Shown: positions 7,084-17,742 of the stretch, piece after piece
Layout of the letters: each line of letters begins with the position of its first letter
Numbering within the stretch: the stretch's first letter is position 1
NCBI RefSeq assembly: GCF_007827955.1
Contig: NZ_VITR01000001.1
Span: 558,001-622,000 of the forward strand
Length of the DNA: 64,000 bases
Reading direction: 5' to 3'
Source: Nitrospirillum pindoramense
Lineage (GTDB): Bacteria > Pseudomonadota > Alphaproteobacteria > Azospirillales > Azospirillaceae
Notes under the pieces: generated by a model
The model's input: the letters and a program-made list of their open reading frames with translations, nothing else
Databases searched by the model: none
Told to the model about the DNA's origin: nothing
Program-made: the position numbers and the translations under genes

Positions 7084-7689
7084 TTACTTGCCGATGACGG
7101 CGTCGATCATCTTTCGGGCGTCTGAGCAGGAGAAGGTTTGGGATTTGTCGTCCGCCTGATGGACGATCATGGCGTACTTCCCGAAGAACGCCGTCCCATA
7201 CTTCTGCTGAACCTCCTGCTGGCGGGCCAAATAGAGCTTCATGATCTGGTTGTCTTCGTCCGGGGTGATCTTCTCGCAGCGTTCACCCACGTCCATGGCC
7301 CAGGCGTAGGGGATGACGGCGAGGGCCAGGCTGTTGGCCAGCCGGTCCTCGTAGGCGTCCCGGACCACCTTGGCGGCGGTGCCACAGCTCTCGGCGGCCG
7401 CAGCCGTTTGGGCCGTTTCATCCAATTTGCGTAACGTGTCCTGCTCCCTGGGCGCCTTAGCCACGACATAGGCTTGGACGTCCTGGACGAAGGTATCGAT
7501 AACCGGCCGTTCCTCGCTGTTCAGGATGTGACACTTGTCATCCAGAAGCTGCGCCTGGCGGTTGCTGGCGTAGTTGCCGAGGGCACCACGCATGTCTTCC
7601 GCCCAAGCCATGGCAGGCATCAAAAGCACCAACGCCGCCGACAGCACGACGATGTGCGGCCACTTGGCCGTGACCTTCAGCATTCCCAA
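7084..7689 (-). CDS. secreted protein of unknown function
   Basis: I do not recognise this gene. The 201-residue product has a clear signal peptide: basic KVTAKW, a hydrophobic core VVLSAALVLLM, and a cleavage site near AMAWAED. The mature part is mostly helical and soluble, with cysteines near residues 50, 100, 130 and 190 that could form periplasmic disulfides. There is no known catalytic motif. It lies tail-to-tail with the radical SAM gene (15-base gap) and 27 bases downstream of gmk on the same strand. A second in-frame ATG two codons in is an equally good start. Confidence 0.65.
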   Translation of the reverse strand: MGMLKVTAKWPHIVVLSAALVLLMPAMAWAEDMRGALGNYASNRQAQLLDDKCHILNSEERPVIDTFVQDVQAYVVAKAPREQDTLRKLDETAQTAAAAESCGTAAKVVRDAYEDRLANSLALAVIPYAWAMDVGERCEKITPDEDNQIMKLYLARQQEVQQKYGTAFFGKYAMIVHQADDKSQTFSCSDARKMIDAVIGK

Positions 7690-7716
7690 GTCCCCCTAGG
7701 CATGGCCCTCAGCCAA

Positions 7717-8394
7717 TCACACCCCCGCCTGCAGGCCCTTCACGAACTCCGACAGGCCCACCTGGCGGCGGCGCACCAGGCGCTCGGCGGTCAGGATGGC
7801 GTGGGCCTTGGCGACGGAGGTGTCCACGTCGTTGTTGATGATGACGTAATCGTACTCGGCCCAGTGGCTCATCTCGTTGGACGCCTTGCTCATGCGCTTG
7901 GCGATCTCGGCCTGGCTGTCCTGGGCGCGGCTGGTCAGGCGGCGTTCCAGTTCGCGGGCCGACGGCGGCAGGATGAAGATACTGACCAGGTCGTCGCGGG
8001 CCTTTTCCTTCAGCTGCTGCGTGCCCTGCCAGTCGATGTCGAACAGCACGTCGCGGCCGCTGGCCAGCGCCTGTTCCACCGGCTCACGCGGGGTGCCATA
8101 GTAGTTGTCGAATACCTTGGCGTATTCCAGCAGCTTGCCCTGGTTCACCATCAGGTCGAACTCGGTCAGGCTGGTGAAGTGGTAGTCCACGCCCGCCACC
8201 TCGCCCGGCCGCTTGGCGCGGGTGGTGGCGGAAACCGACATGGTCAGCTCCTGGTCCTGCTCCAGCAGGCGGCGGGCGATGGTGGTCTTGCCCGCACCCG
8301 AGGGTGAGGACAGCACCAGCATCAGGCCGCGGCGGTGCATGTAGGGGGGCAGGGCGGGGGACGGGGTGTCGGCGGTCATCTCGGGCGTGCTCAT
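7717..8394 (-). CDS. gmk: guanylate kinase
   Basis: Phosphorylates GMP to GDP with ATP in the cytosol, an essential step to GTP. The 225-residue product has a P-loop SSPSGAGKTT near residues 30-39, then the GMP-binding segment TTRAKRPGE and GVDYHF, and the RRLTSRAQDS lid region. The gene begins at ATG 8394, which overlaps the yicC stop codon as ATGA, so translation is probably coupled. The open frame extends upstream to 8520 but that part runs inside yicC and has no family similarity. The yicC-gmk order is common in proteobacteria. Confidence 0.96.
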   Translation of the reverse strand: MSTPEMTADTPSPALPPYMHRRGLMLVLSSPSGAGKTTIARRLLEQDQELTMSVSATTRAKRPGEVAGVDYHFTSLTEFDLMVNQGKLLEYAKVFDNYYGTPREPVEQALASGRDVLFDIDWQGTQQLKEKARDDLVSIFILPPSARELERRLTSRAQDSQAEIAKRMSKASNEMSHWAEYDYVIINNDVDTSVAKAHAILTAERLVRRRQVGLSEFVKGLQAGV

Positions 8395-9287
8395 TCGATA
8401 TTCTGGACCTGTTCGCGGAACTGCTCGATCGTGGCCTTCAGCGACAGCCCAATGCGGGTCAATTCCACGTCGGCGGACTTGGAACAGAGGGTGTTGGCCT
8501 CGCGGTTGAATTCCTGGCACAGGAAGTCCAGCCGGCGGCCCACGGCGGCGCCCTCGGCCAGCATGTCGCGGGCCTGGGCGATGTGGGCGCGCAGGCGGTC
8601 CAGTTCCTCCCGCACGTCGGCCTTGGCGATCAGCAGCGCCGCCTCCTGGGCCAGGCGCTCCTCCGGCAGGGCCGGCACGGCCTCCAGCAGGGCCTGCACC
8701 TGGGTCTTCAGCTTGTCGCGCAGGGCGGCGGGCTGCAGGGCGGCGGTGTTGGCGGCGGCCTCGGTCAGGGTGGCGATCTCATGCAGGTGGCCGGCCAGCA
8801 CCTCCGCCAGGCGGGCGCCTTCGGCCAGGCGGGCGGTGGACAGCGCCTGGATGGCCTGGGTCACGGTCTTGGCCATGGCGGCCTCCAGCGTCGCCCGCTC
8901 CTCCGGCTGCTCCGTCTCCTCACCGGTGTCGATGACGCCCCGGATGGCCAGCAGGGCGTCCAGCCGGGGCGGGGCGGCGCCGGCGCCCTCGATCTCCCGC
9001 GCCAGTTCCAGCACCTGGGCCAGGAACTCGCGGTTCAGGCGCAAGGGGGCGGTGGTGGTGGCGCGGTTGACCGTCAGGTTCAGGGTGACGTTGCCACGGC
9101 GGATGAGGCGGTTCACCTCCGTCCGGGCCAGCGCCTCGATGGCATCGAAGCCGGAGGGTTGGCGGGTACGCAGGTCAAGGGCGCGGCCGTTGACGCTTTT
9201 CACCTCGACGATCCACGAGATGCCGCCAAGCGCACCTTCCGTGCGGGCGAAGCCGGTCATGCTGGCGAGGGGGGCGGTCTTGCTCAA
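8391..9287 (-). CDS. yicC: YicC/YloC family endoribonuclease
   Basis: A conserved protein that, in other bacteria, is an endoribonuclease affecting RNA turnover and stationary-phase survival. The family start ASMTGFAR is present, and the C-terminal DUF1732-type end REANTLCSKSADVELT is intact; total length is about 298 residues, normal for the family. In homologues a few residues precede SMTGFAR, so I favour the TTG at 9287 (LSKTAPLAS before the motif) over the internal ATG at 9260. Neither has a strong ribosome binding site. It overlaps gmk by four bases. Confidence 0.92.
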   Translation of the reverse strand: MSKTAPLASMTGFARTEGALGGISWIVEVKSVNGRALDLRTRQPSGFDAIEALARTEVNRLIRRGNVTLNLTVNRATTTAPLRLNREFLAQVLELAREIEGAGAAPPRLDALLAIRGVIDTGEETEQPEERATLEAAMAKTVTQAIQALSTARLAEGARLAEVLAGHLHEIATLTEAAANTAALQPAALRDKLKTQVQALLEAVPALPEERLAQEAALLIAKADVREELDRLRAHIAQARDMLAEGAAVGRRLDFLCQEFNREANTLCSKSADVELTRIGLSLKATIEQFREQVQNIE

Positions 9288-9504
9288 AGGATAGGATCCG
9301 GGGTACGGGAAGGGCGACAGGGACGCATCGACGCGCTGCCGCTGGACCAGCGGCGAGACATGCTGCATCGTCTTGAGCCCAGGGTTATAGCCCGTGGGGA
9401 CGGCGACAAACAAGCGAGCGCCACAGGTGCCCGCGGGGTGCGGGCCTTGCGGTGGGCGCTGGGGGCACGCCCTCCGTGACGAGACAGGCGAAGGGGAACG
9501 GGCG

Positions 9505-10278
9505 GTGCAGTCGCCGAACAGTATTCTGATCACCGGCGCGTCCAGCGGCATTGGCGAGGCCTTGGCCTTGGCCTATGCGGTGCCGGGGCGCCAGCTGTGG
9601 CTGACGGGTCGTGATTCGGCGCGGCTGGCGGCGGTGGCCGATGCCGCGCGCGCCAAGGGTGCGCGGGTCACGGCGGCGGCGCTGGACGTGCTGGATCGCC
9701 AGGCCTTGGGCGACTGGATCCGGGCGGCCGATGACGGCGTGCCCATCGACCTGGCGATCGCCAACGCCGGCATTTCCGGCGGCACGGGCGGTGGGGACGG
9801 GCTTTCCGGAGAGACCGAGGAGCAGGCGCGCCGCATCCTGGCGGTGAACATCGAGGGCGTGCTGAACACCATACACCCCCTGATTCCGCGCATGGTGGCG
9901 CGCAAGCGGGGGCAGTTGGCGCTGATGTCCTCGCTGGCCGCCTTTCGCGGCATGCCCGGCGCCCCGGCCTACTGCGCCTCCAAGGCGGCGGTGCGGTCGT
10001 ATGGCGAGGGGCTGCGGGGGGAGCTGATGGGCCAGGGCGTGCAGGTCACCGTCATCTGTCCCGGCTTCGTGCGCAGCCGCATGACGGCGGTGAACACCTT
10101 TCCCATGCCCTTCCTGATGGACGCGGACAGGGCCGCGCGCATCGTCGTGCAGGGCCTGGCCGCCAACCGGGCGCGCATCGCTTTCCCCTGGCCAACCTAT
10201 GCCGTGTCCTGGCTGCTGGGCGTCCTGCCCCCCAGCTGGACCGACGCCCTGCTGGCCCAGGCGCCGCGCAAGGCTTAG
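9505..10278 (+). CDS. SDR family NAD(P)-dependent oxidoreductase
   Basis: A 257-residue classical short-chain dehydrogenase with TGASSGIG at residues 10-17, NAGISGG in the middle, and the YCASKAA (YxxxK) active site near residue 160. The C-terminal part has hydrophobic stretches (WPTYAVSWLLGVLPP) suggesting membrane association, as in the DltE/YqjQ-like subgroup. The start is GTG 9505, with AAGGGG eight bases upstream; an open frame further upstream has no similarity. It is divergent from yicC and is followed by an acyltransferase 16 bases later, so the two may be co-transcribed. Substrate unknown, possibly lipid. Confidence 0.88.
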   Translation: MQSPNSILITGASSGIGEALALAYAVPGRQLWLTGRDSARLAAVADAARAKGARVTAAALDVLDRQALGDWIRAADDGVPIDLAIANAGISGGTGGGDGLSGETEEQARRILAVNIEGVLNTIHPLIPRMVARKRGQLALMSSLAAFRGMPGAPAYCASKAAVRSYGEGLRGELMGQGVQVTVICPGFVRSRMTAVNTFPMPFLMDADRAARIVVQGLAANRARIAFPWPTYAVSWLLGVLPPSWTDALLAQAPRKA

Positions 10279-10294
10279 AAGCCAACTTCTCCAA

Positions 10295-11473
10295 ATGGGA
10301 CATACGCCTTTGGGTGCGAGAACAATACGTGATGGTGCCGTTTCCGGGCGGGGGGCCGCCGATCTGGCACCGCCCAAGCTGGCGACCCTGGAATGGGGGC
10401 GCTTCCTGGCCGCGACCGCGGTCGTCTTTGGCCATACGGGCCCCAACGTTGACAAGCTGGCGGCGCCGGGCGTGGGGCCCGTGCTGGGCGGCTGGCCGGT
10501 GCCCGGTGCGCTGGGCGTGACCTATTTCTTCGTCCTGTCCGGCTTCGTGATGATGATGGTCCATGCTGGCGATTGGGGCGACATCGCCGCCGTGCCGCGC
10601 TTCTGGTGGCGCCGCCTCTGCCGAATCTATCCCGCCTACTGGCTGGCGCTGCTGATCCCGTTTTACTTCCTCCATTCCCTGATCACGCCGGAAGCGGCCA
10701 TACCGATGATTCTGCTGTCACCGGGGCATGATCGGGAGTTCATACCGGCGGCCTGGACCTTGCGGCATGAACTGGTCTTCTATTTCTTCTTTGGCTTGGC
10801 CCTGATACCCCGGCTGGGACCCGTCGTCCTGGCCGCCTGGGTCTTCGCCACCTTCTGGCGCTGGATACCGTGGCCGGTCCTGGACATGCTGCATCTGCCG
10901 CGTTCGGTATGGCTGAGCCAAGTGGCCAATCCCTGGGGGATGCGGGCGATCAGCTACTTCAATTTCTATTTCATGGCCGGCTTGGCCGCCGGATGGATAT
11001 TCGTGAAGTTTCGTCCCGGGCGCCGGACCAGTCTGGCCCTGGCGGCGCTGGGGGCCGCGTTGATTCTCGTGACGCTGCCCGACCTCGCCTGGGGCAGGGA
11101 GTACGGCGGGCAGGTGATGTTCATGCGCATGGCGGTCCAGGTCGGGCTGCTGATGCTGGGGCTGGCGGGATTGGAACGTCATGGCGTGCTGCGCGGGGGA
11201 CGGCTCGCCCGCCGGGCCGGCGCCTTATCCTACCCGCTTTACGTCATTCACATGCCGCTGCTGCTGGCGCTGGAGATTACCCTGCCGAAACTCGCGCTGT
11301 CCGGGCCGGCGTTGCTCGGGGCGTTGGTGGCGGTGCTGGCGCTAATCTATCTCAGCGCCTGGCTGATCACGGCGCTGTTCGACCAGCCGGTTCAGCGCCT
11401 TCTCCGCGCTTCCGAACAGTGGATCACATCACGGCTGCCGGGCTGGGCCGCCGTCCCTCAGTCCCGGGTGTAG
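10295..11473 (+). CDS. acyltransferase family 3 membrane protein
   Basis: An integral membrane acyltransferase of the OafA/NodX type (Acyl_transf_3), 392 residues with about ten hydrophobic helices. The N-terminal LEWGRFLAATAVVFGHTG contains the conserved R and H of the first helix, and FFVLSGFVM and RRLCRIYPAYWLAL match the family's second and third conserved blocks. These enzymes O-acetylate sugars of lipopolysaccharide, exopolysaccharide or peptidoglycan. ATG 10295 has no strong ribosome binding site. It may form a transcription unit with the upstream SDR gene. Its last 16 bases overlap the convergent methyltransferase gene. Confidence 0.88.
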   Translation: MGHTPLGARTIRDGAVSGRGAADLAPPKLATLEWGRFLAATAVVFGHTGPNVDKLAAPGVGPVLGGWPVPGALGVTYFFVLSGFVMMMVHAGDWGDIAAVPRFWWRRLCRIYPAYWLALLIPFYFLHSLITPEAAIPMILLSPGHDREFIPAAWTLRHELVFYFFFGLALIPRLGPVVLAAWVFATFWRWIPWPVLDMLHLPRSVWLSQVANPWGMRAISYFNFYFMAGLAAGWIFVKFRPGRRTSLALAALGAALILVTLPDLAWGREYGGQVMFMRMAVQVGLLMLGLAGLERHGVLRGGRLARRAGALSYPLYVIHMPLLLALEITLPKLALSGPALLGALVAVLALIYLSAWLITALFDQPVQRLLRASEQWITSRLPGWAAVPQSRV

Positions 11474-12135
11474 CCCCACACCGCCGCCGGCGGGATGTTG
11501 GACATGGCCCAGCCCAGGCGCTTGCCCGCCAGGCCCAGGGCCTGGCGGCGCAGGGGGGAGCGGAAGGAATAGGTGAAGGCCAGGAACCGGCGGCCGCGCG
11601 GCATGACGGCATAGGCCTCATCCATGATCTGGCGCTGGGCCTCGGTCGGGATCAGGATCATGGGGATGCCGCAGACGATGGTGCCGACCTTGCCCACCCA
11701 TTGCGGCGGAAGCAGGGTGCGCACGTCCTTCACATCGCCCAGCAGCACCGTGACGCCCGGGAATTTGGCCGTCATGTAGGCGTGCAGCTCCTTATCCCGC
11801 TCGATCACGAACAGGCGAGAGGCGGGAATGCCGGAGTCCAGCAGCGCCTTGGTGATGGCGCCCGTGCCGCCACCATATTCCACCACGATCTCATCCGCCT
11901 CGCGCCGCACATGGCGGGCCATCAGGCGGCCCAGGGAGGGGGCCGACGGCGTGATGGAGGCGATGGAGACGGGGTTGGCCGCCCAGCGGCGGAAGAACAG
12001 CCAGGCGGGGTTCTCGCTGGCCGGGCTATGGGCCCGGGGGGCATGCCCGTGCCCATGCGGATGGCAGCTCTTGGCGGAGCCCCGGGCGGCGAATTTCTTG
12101 CCGTTCAAGGTCGTCTCGGCGCGATCAGTCGGCAT
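11458..12135 (-). CDS. PmtA-like class I SAM-dependent methyltransferase
   Basis: A cytosolic methyltransferase of 225 residues. The SAM-binding glycine motif VVEYGGGTGAITKAL lies around residues 87-101, with the acidic residue of motif II in FVIERD and LLGDVKDV as motif III. The N-terminal segment FFRRWAANPVSIASITPSAPSLGRLMA matches the phospholipid N-methyltransferase / rRNA-dimethylase-like group, so conversion of phosphatidylethanolamine toward phosphatidylcholine is the best guess, common in alphaproteobacteria. The first ~35 residues contain a histidine-rich stretch (CHPHGHGH) that may bind metal. The 3' end overlaps the convergent acyltransferase gene. Confidence 0.78.
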   Translation of the reverse strand: MPTDRAETTLNGKKFAARGSAKSCHPHGHGHAPRAHSPASENPAWLFFRRWAANPVSIASITPSAPSLGRLMARHVRREADEIVVEYGGGTGAITKALLDSGIPASRLFVIERDKELHAYMTAKFPGVTVLLGDVKDVRTLLPPQWVGKVGTIVCGIPMILIPTEAQRQIMDEAYAVMPRGRRFLAFTYSFRSPLRRQALGLAGKRLGWAMSNIPPAAVWGYTRD

Positions 12136-12414
12136 GGGTCAGGCGTTCCTCAGCATCGGCATTCCAGCGGCGGTGCGTCCCACTGAAGACGGCATGTCTC
12201 CAGATGGGCGTAAGGCTGTTCAGGTCGTCGCTCCCCGGGTGGGAGCCCTGGGCCCCAGGCCCCGGGAACAAGTTTATGCACGGAACATAGGCGCACAGAT
12301 GGCACGCACCGCCCCGATTTGCAATGATGGCTGTGTTACACCCCGGTTTCGGTTACGCAATTTCGGACTGGGGGCCACGAGCGGGGTGCGGCGCATGGGC
12401 GCAGGCGACCGGCC

Positions 12415-14301
<1,887 letters not shown>

Positions 14302-14349
14302 GGTCGCCCTCTTAGCATGGGAGGGGGCGGCCTGAAAGGGGTGGGGGTG

Positions 14350-15282
14350 TCAGTGCTGGGGCGCGGGGCAGGCCGCAGGCCAGGCCTCCTCCGCCGTCGA
14401 AGCCGCCGATAGTCCGCCGCGCCAGACAAAAAATTCGCCGCTTTCATTTCCGTGCAAATCCCGAGCGAACATCAGCGTCTTGCCGGTTGGCGAGAAAAGC
14501 GCGCCGATCTCGGAACCGGTCGCGTTCACGTCCGGCCCCAGTGCGCGGCGTGGTGACCAGCCGTTGTCCGTCTTGTGGCTTTCGTAGAGCGTGCGCACGT
14601 CTCCGGCGCCGTTTTCCGCCATCAGGATCAGGCGCTGGCCGTCGGGTGACGGCAGGGCCTCATACTCGTCATCGGGTCCATTCAGGGCGGGCCCGGCGTT
14701 TTCAACCGTCCAGCCACCCTGGCCATCGGCGCGCGCGCGCCAGATGTCGGTCTTGCCGAAGCCGCCTGGACGGTCCGACCCGAAATAGAGCCAGCCATCC
14801 GGTGCCAGCCGTGGAAACCACTCATATCCCATGGAATTGATGGGGGATGGCAGGCGCACGGGCTGTCCCCAGTGGCCATCGGCCCCCCGCTCGACGCGCC
14901 AGATGTCCAGATCCTCACGATGGACGCCGTCCGTCGTGCGGTTGGATATGAACCATACCGACCGCCCATCCGGCGAAAACCAGGGGTCCGCTTCCACGCC
15001 GTCGCCCGCGAAGGGGGCGTCCTGCGGGGGGCTCCAGCCGGATGGGGTGCAGTGGCTGTAGAGGATGCGCCATCCGCGAAATTGCGGGGTGCTTCGCACG
15101 AAATAGAGATCGCCGGTCAGCGGATCGAACGCGGGGTGCGACTCATACTGATCCGATGCGATACCGCTTGGTGCCCAGTGCGTCACCCGCCCGGTTCCCG
15201 AATCCGCCCCAGCGGGGGAACTGCTCGCCATCAGGGCGCCAAGCGTGATCGCCACATAGGCGGCATGTCGGCGACGACTCAT
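14350..15282 (-). CDS. TolB-like PD40 beta-propeller protein, periplasmic
   Basis: A secreted 310-residue protein built from repeated WD40-like PD40 blades: DPWFSPDGRSVWFISNR, FPRLAPDGWLYFGSDR, LPSPDGQRLILM and LFSPTGKTLMFARD are four successive copies. The N-terminus is a signal peptide (SRRRHAAYVAITLGALMASSSPAGADS), which fixes the ATG at 15282 rather than one further upstream. Such propellers usually serve as protein interaction platforms in the periplasm; there are no Tol-Pal genes nearby, so it is not the canonical TolB. It is divergent from ndk. Confidence 0.8.
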   Translation of the reverse strand: MSRRRHAAYVAITLGALMASSSPAGADSGTGRVTHWAPSGIASDQYESHPAFDPLTGDLYFVRSTPQFRGWRILYSHCTPSGWSPPQDAPFAGDGVEADPWFSPDGRSVWFISNRTTDGVHREDLDIWRVERGADGHWGQPVRLPSPINSMGYEWFPRLAPDGWLYFGSDRPGGFGKTDIWRARADGQGGWTVENAGPALNGPDDEYEALPSPDGQRLILMAENGAGDVRTLYESHKTDNGWSPRRALGPDVNATGSEIGALFSPTGKTLMFARDLHGNESGEFFVWRGGLSAASTAEEAWPAACPAPQH

Positions 15283-15436
15283 TTGGCCCTCACGATATGG
15301 TGACCCCCCCTTACAACGGGCGAAATCCAATGTGCCGTTCGCGCGGTCTGCAATCAATCGGGCTTGCGGCCCGGCTTGCGGCGGCATTCCCCCGCTTCCT
15401 GCCCCTGACGCGGGGTGGACGTGGTGACGTCGGGCG

Positions 15437-15465
15437 TTGCGGCCCCGCGTGCGCCCGTATATAAC
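15437..15465 (+). promoter_or_regulatory. sigma-70-type promoter of ndk
   Basis: TTGCGG at 15437-15442 and TATAAC at 15460-15465 are separated by 17 bases, an ideal housekeeping layout, about 50 bases before the ndk start codon. Confidence 0.6.
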
Positions 15466-15513
15466 GCCGCCACTTTCGAGATTCCCTCACTTCAAATCCC
15501 AGGAGATCCGGCC

Positions 15514-15936
15514 ATGGCCGTCGAACAGACCTTCTCGATCATTAAGCCCGACGCCACCCGTCGCAACCTGACCGGCAAGATCAACGCCAAGTTCGAGGAA
15601 GCCGGTCTGCGCATCGTCGCGCAGAAGCGCATCCAGATGACCAAGCAGCAGGCCGAGAAGTTCTACGAAGTGCACGCCGCCCGTCCGTTCTACGGCGACC
15701 TGGTGTCCTTCATGACCTCCGGCCCGGTGGTCGTGCAGGTCCTGGAAGGTGAGAACGCCGTGGCCCGCAACCGCGAGATCATGGGCGCCACCAACCCGGC
15801 CAACGCCGACGCCGGCACCATCCGCAAGGAATTCGCGGAATCGATCGAAGCCAACTCCGTCCACGGCTCCGACAGCCTGGAGAACGCGAAGATCGAGATC
15901 GCCTACTTCTTCGCCGGCACCGAGATCGTCGGCTGA
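15514..15936 (+). CDS. ndk: nucleoside diphosphate kinase
   Basis: Transfers the gamma-phosphate of ATP to nucleoside diphosphates through a phosphohistidine; a cytosolic housekeeping enzyme. The 140 residues match the family length. The start [15 protein letters not shown] is typical, [16 protein letters not shown] is the nucleotide-binding region, MGATNP follows, and the active-site histidine is in NSVHGSDS near residue 117. AGGAG lies eight bases before ATG 15514, with a strong promoter upstream and a long terminator hairpin downstream, so it is probably a monocistronic, highly expressed gene. Confidence 0.98.
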   Translation: MAVEQTFSIIKPDATRRNLTGKINAKFEEAGLRIVAQKRIQMTKQQAEKFYEVHAARPFYGDLVSFMTSGPVVVQVLEGENAVARNREIMGATNPANADAGTIRKEFAESIEANSVHGSDSLENAKIEIAYFFAGTEIVG

Positions 15937-15965
15937 ACGCCGGCGTCACGGATGACGATTTAGGG

Positions 15966-16006
15966 AAAGCGGCCTCGGGGGCGACCTCGGGGCCGCTTTT
16001 CTTTTG
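15966..16006 (+). terminator. intrinsic terminator of ndk
   Basis: AAAGCGGCC at 15966-15974 pairs with GGCCGCTTT at 15991-15999, and an inner CGGGG/CCTCG helix extends the stem. TTTTCTTTT follows directly, 30 bases after the ndk stop. Confidence 0.85.
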
Positions 16007-16098
16007 CGCTATCCGTGTATGTCCCCTGCACAGAAATTATGCAGGAAGGGCGGTGACGCGACTTTGCGCATTTTTCTGGCCGTCCGGTCAAAAAAATC

Positions 16099-16114
16099 CT
16101 GACCAAATGGTCAA
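16099..16114. promoter_or_regulatory. RutR-box operator upstream of the pyrimidine catabolic genes
   Basis: CTGACCAAATGGTCAA differs by one base from the published E. coli RutR consensus TTGACCA-NN-TGGTCAA. It lies about 105 bases before the aminotransferase start. A RutR homologue is encoded in the same cluster at 21690, which makes autogenous control of the cluster by uracil or thymine the natural reading. A half-site GGTCAA is also present at 16086-16091. Confidence 0.8.
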
Positions 16115-16205
16115 ATTCATGTCACTCTCCATTCCATAAATTTCGGGCTATAACGTGCGGGCATGCCTGGCCGAAAGGGGTCGGGCGCTTTCTGGGAGAG
16201 CGGCT

Positions 16206-17591
16206 TTGGCACAGCGTCACGACGGCTTCGGCGTCCACCCCATTCCCACGTCCGCGGCCCCCGATGGCCGTGGGTCGGGAAGCGTCCCGAACAACATGGA
16301 CGCGTTCTGGATGCCGTTCACGGCCAACCGTCAGTTCAAGAAGGCGCCGCGCCTGTTCGTGGGCGCCAAGGACATGCACTACACCACTGATGACGGCCGC
16401 CAGGTGCTGGACGGCACGGCCGGCCTGTGGTGCGTGAACGCCGGCCATTGCCGGCCCGAGATCGTGCAGGCGGTGCAGGCGCAGGTGGCGGCCATGGACT
16501 ATGCCCCCGCCTTCCAGATGGGCCACCCCGGCGCTTTCGAGTTGGCGGCCCAATTGGCCGCCCTGCTGCCCACCGGCATGGACAAGGTGTTCTTCACCAA
16601 TTCCGGTTCGGAATCCGTGGATACGGCGCTGAAGGTGGCGCTGGCCTACCACCGCGCCCGGGGGGACGGAACGCGCACCCGCTTCATCGGGCGGGAACGC
16701 GGCTACCACGGCGTGGGCTTCGGCGGCATCTCGGTCGGCGGCATCGTCACCAACCGCAAGTTCTTCGGCCCCCTGCTGGCCGGTGTCGACCATCTGCCGC
16801 ACACCCATGACAAGGCGCACCAGGCCTTCACCAAGGGCCAGCCGGAATGGGGCGCCCATCTGGCGGATGAGTTGGAGCGCATCGTCACCCTGCACGACGC
16901 CTCCACCATCGCCGCCGTGATCGTGGAGCCGGTGGCGGGGTCCACCGGCGTGCTGCTGCCGCCCAAGGGCTATCTGGAAAAGCTGCGGGCCATCTGCGAC
17001 CGCCACGGCATCCTGCTGATCTTCGATGAGGTCATCACCGGCTTCGGTCGCCTGGGCGCGCCCTTCGCCACCGACTATTTCGGTGTGGTGCCGGACATCA
17101 TTACCGCGGCCAAGGGCCTGACCAACGCCACGGTTCCCATGGGGGCGGTGTTCTTCAAGAACCACATCTACGACGCCTTCATGACCGGGCCGGAGAACGT
17201 CATCGAGCTGTTCCACGGCTACACCTATTCCGGCCATCCGCTGGCCACCGCCGCCGGCCTCGCCACCCTGAAGATTTACAAGGAGGAGGGGCTGCTGACC
17301 CGGGGGGCGGAACTGGCGTCCTATTGGCAGGAGGCGGCGCACAGCCTGCGCGGCCTGCCGCATGTCATCGACGTGCGCAACCTGGGCCTGATCGCCGGTA
17401 TCGAGTTGGAGCCCATCGCCGGCAAGCCCACGGCGCGCGCCTTCGACGCCTTCCTGCGGGCCTTTGAGAAGGGCCTGCTGATCCGCACCACCGGCGACAT
17501 CATCGCCCTGTCGCCGCCGCTGATCATCGAGAAAAGCCACATCGACCAAATCTTCGGCACGCTGGCCGAGGTGCTGCGCGAATTGCCCTAG
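16206..17591 (+). CDS. beta-alanine (omega-amino acid)--pyruvate aminotransferase
   Basis: A class III PLP-dependent transaminase, 461 residues. Family features are the N-terminal DAFWMPFTANRQFK, NSGSESVDTALK for the phosphate site, RGYHGVG, the IFDEVITGFGR aspartate motif, and the Schiff-base lysine in ITAAKGLTNA. In this cluster the expected reaction is beta-alanine plus pyruvate giving malonate semialdehyde plus alanine, the last step of reductive uracil breakdown. The start is uncertain: TTG 16206 has GGGAGAG in front of it, GTG 16155 is further upstream, and ATG 16296 (MDAFWM) is the shortest. A RutR box precedes the gene. Confidence 0.88.
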   Translation: MAQRHDGFGVHPIPTSAAPDGRGSGSVPNNMDAFWMPFTANRQFKKAPRLFVGAKDMHYTTDDGRQVLDGTAGLWCVNAGHCRPEIVQAVQAQVAAMDYAPAFQMGHPGAFELAAQLAALLPTGMDKVFFTNSGSESVDTALKVALAYHRARGDGTRTRFIGRERGYHGVGFGGISVGGIVTNRKFFGPLLAGVDHLPHTHDKAHQAFTKGQPEWGAHLADELERIVTLHDASTIAAVIVEPVAGSTGVLLPPKGYLEKLRAICDRHGILLIFDEVITGFGRLGAPFATDYFGVVPDIITAAKGLTNATVPMGAVFFKNHIYDAFMTGPENVIELFHGYTYSGHPLATAAGLATLKIYKEEGLLTRGAELASYWQEAAHSLRGLPHVIDVRNLGLIAGIELEPIAGKPTARAFDAFLRAFEKGLLIRTTGDIIALSPPLIIEKSHIDQIFGTLAEVLRELP

Positions 17592-17675
17592 GGGCTGCTG
17601 CCCTTGGGCAAAAAACAAGTCGAAAAATAAAGCCAATCAAGGCATACGCCTGCGACACGCGTACCTCTGAACAGG

Positions 17676-17722
17676 ACCGCCGGGAACGCACGACCGTCCC
17701 GGCGGTGGCCCAGTAAAGGGCC
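17676..17722 (+). promoter_or_regulatory. two hairpins in the preT leader
   Basis: ACCGCCGGGA (17676-17685) pairs perfectly with TCCCGGCGGT (17697-17706); directly after it GGCCC (17707-17711) pairs with GGGCC (17718-17722). They sit between the aminotransferase stop and preT. There is no T-tract, so they are better seen as leader or mRNA processing structures than as a terminator. Confidence 0.45.
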
Positions 17723-17742
17723 GGAAAGGACGGGAGCAGCAG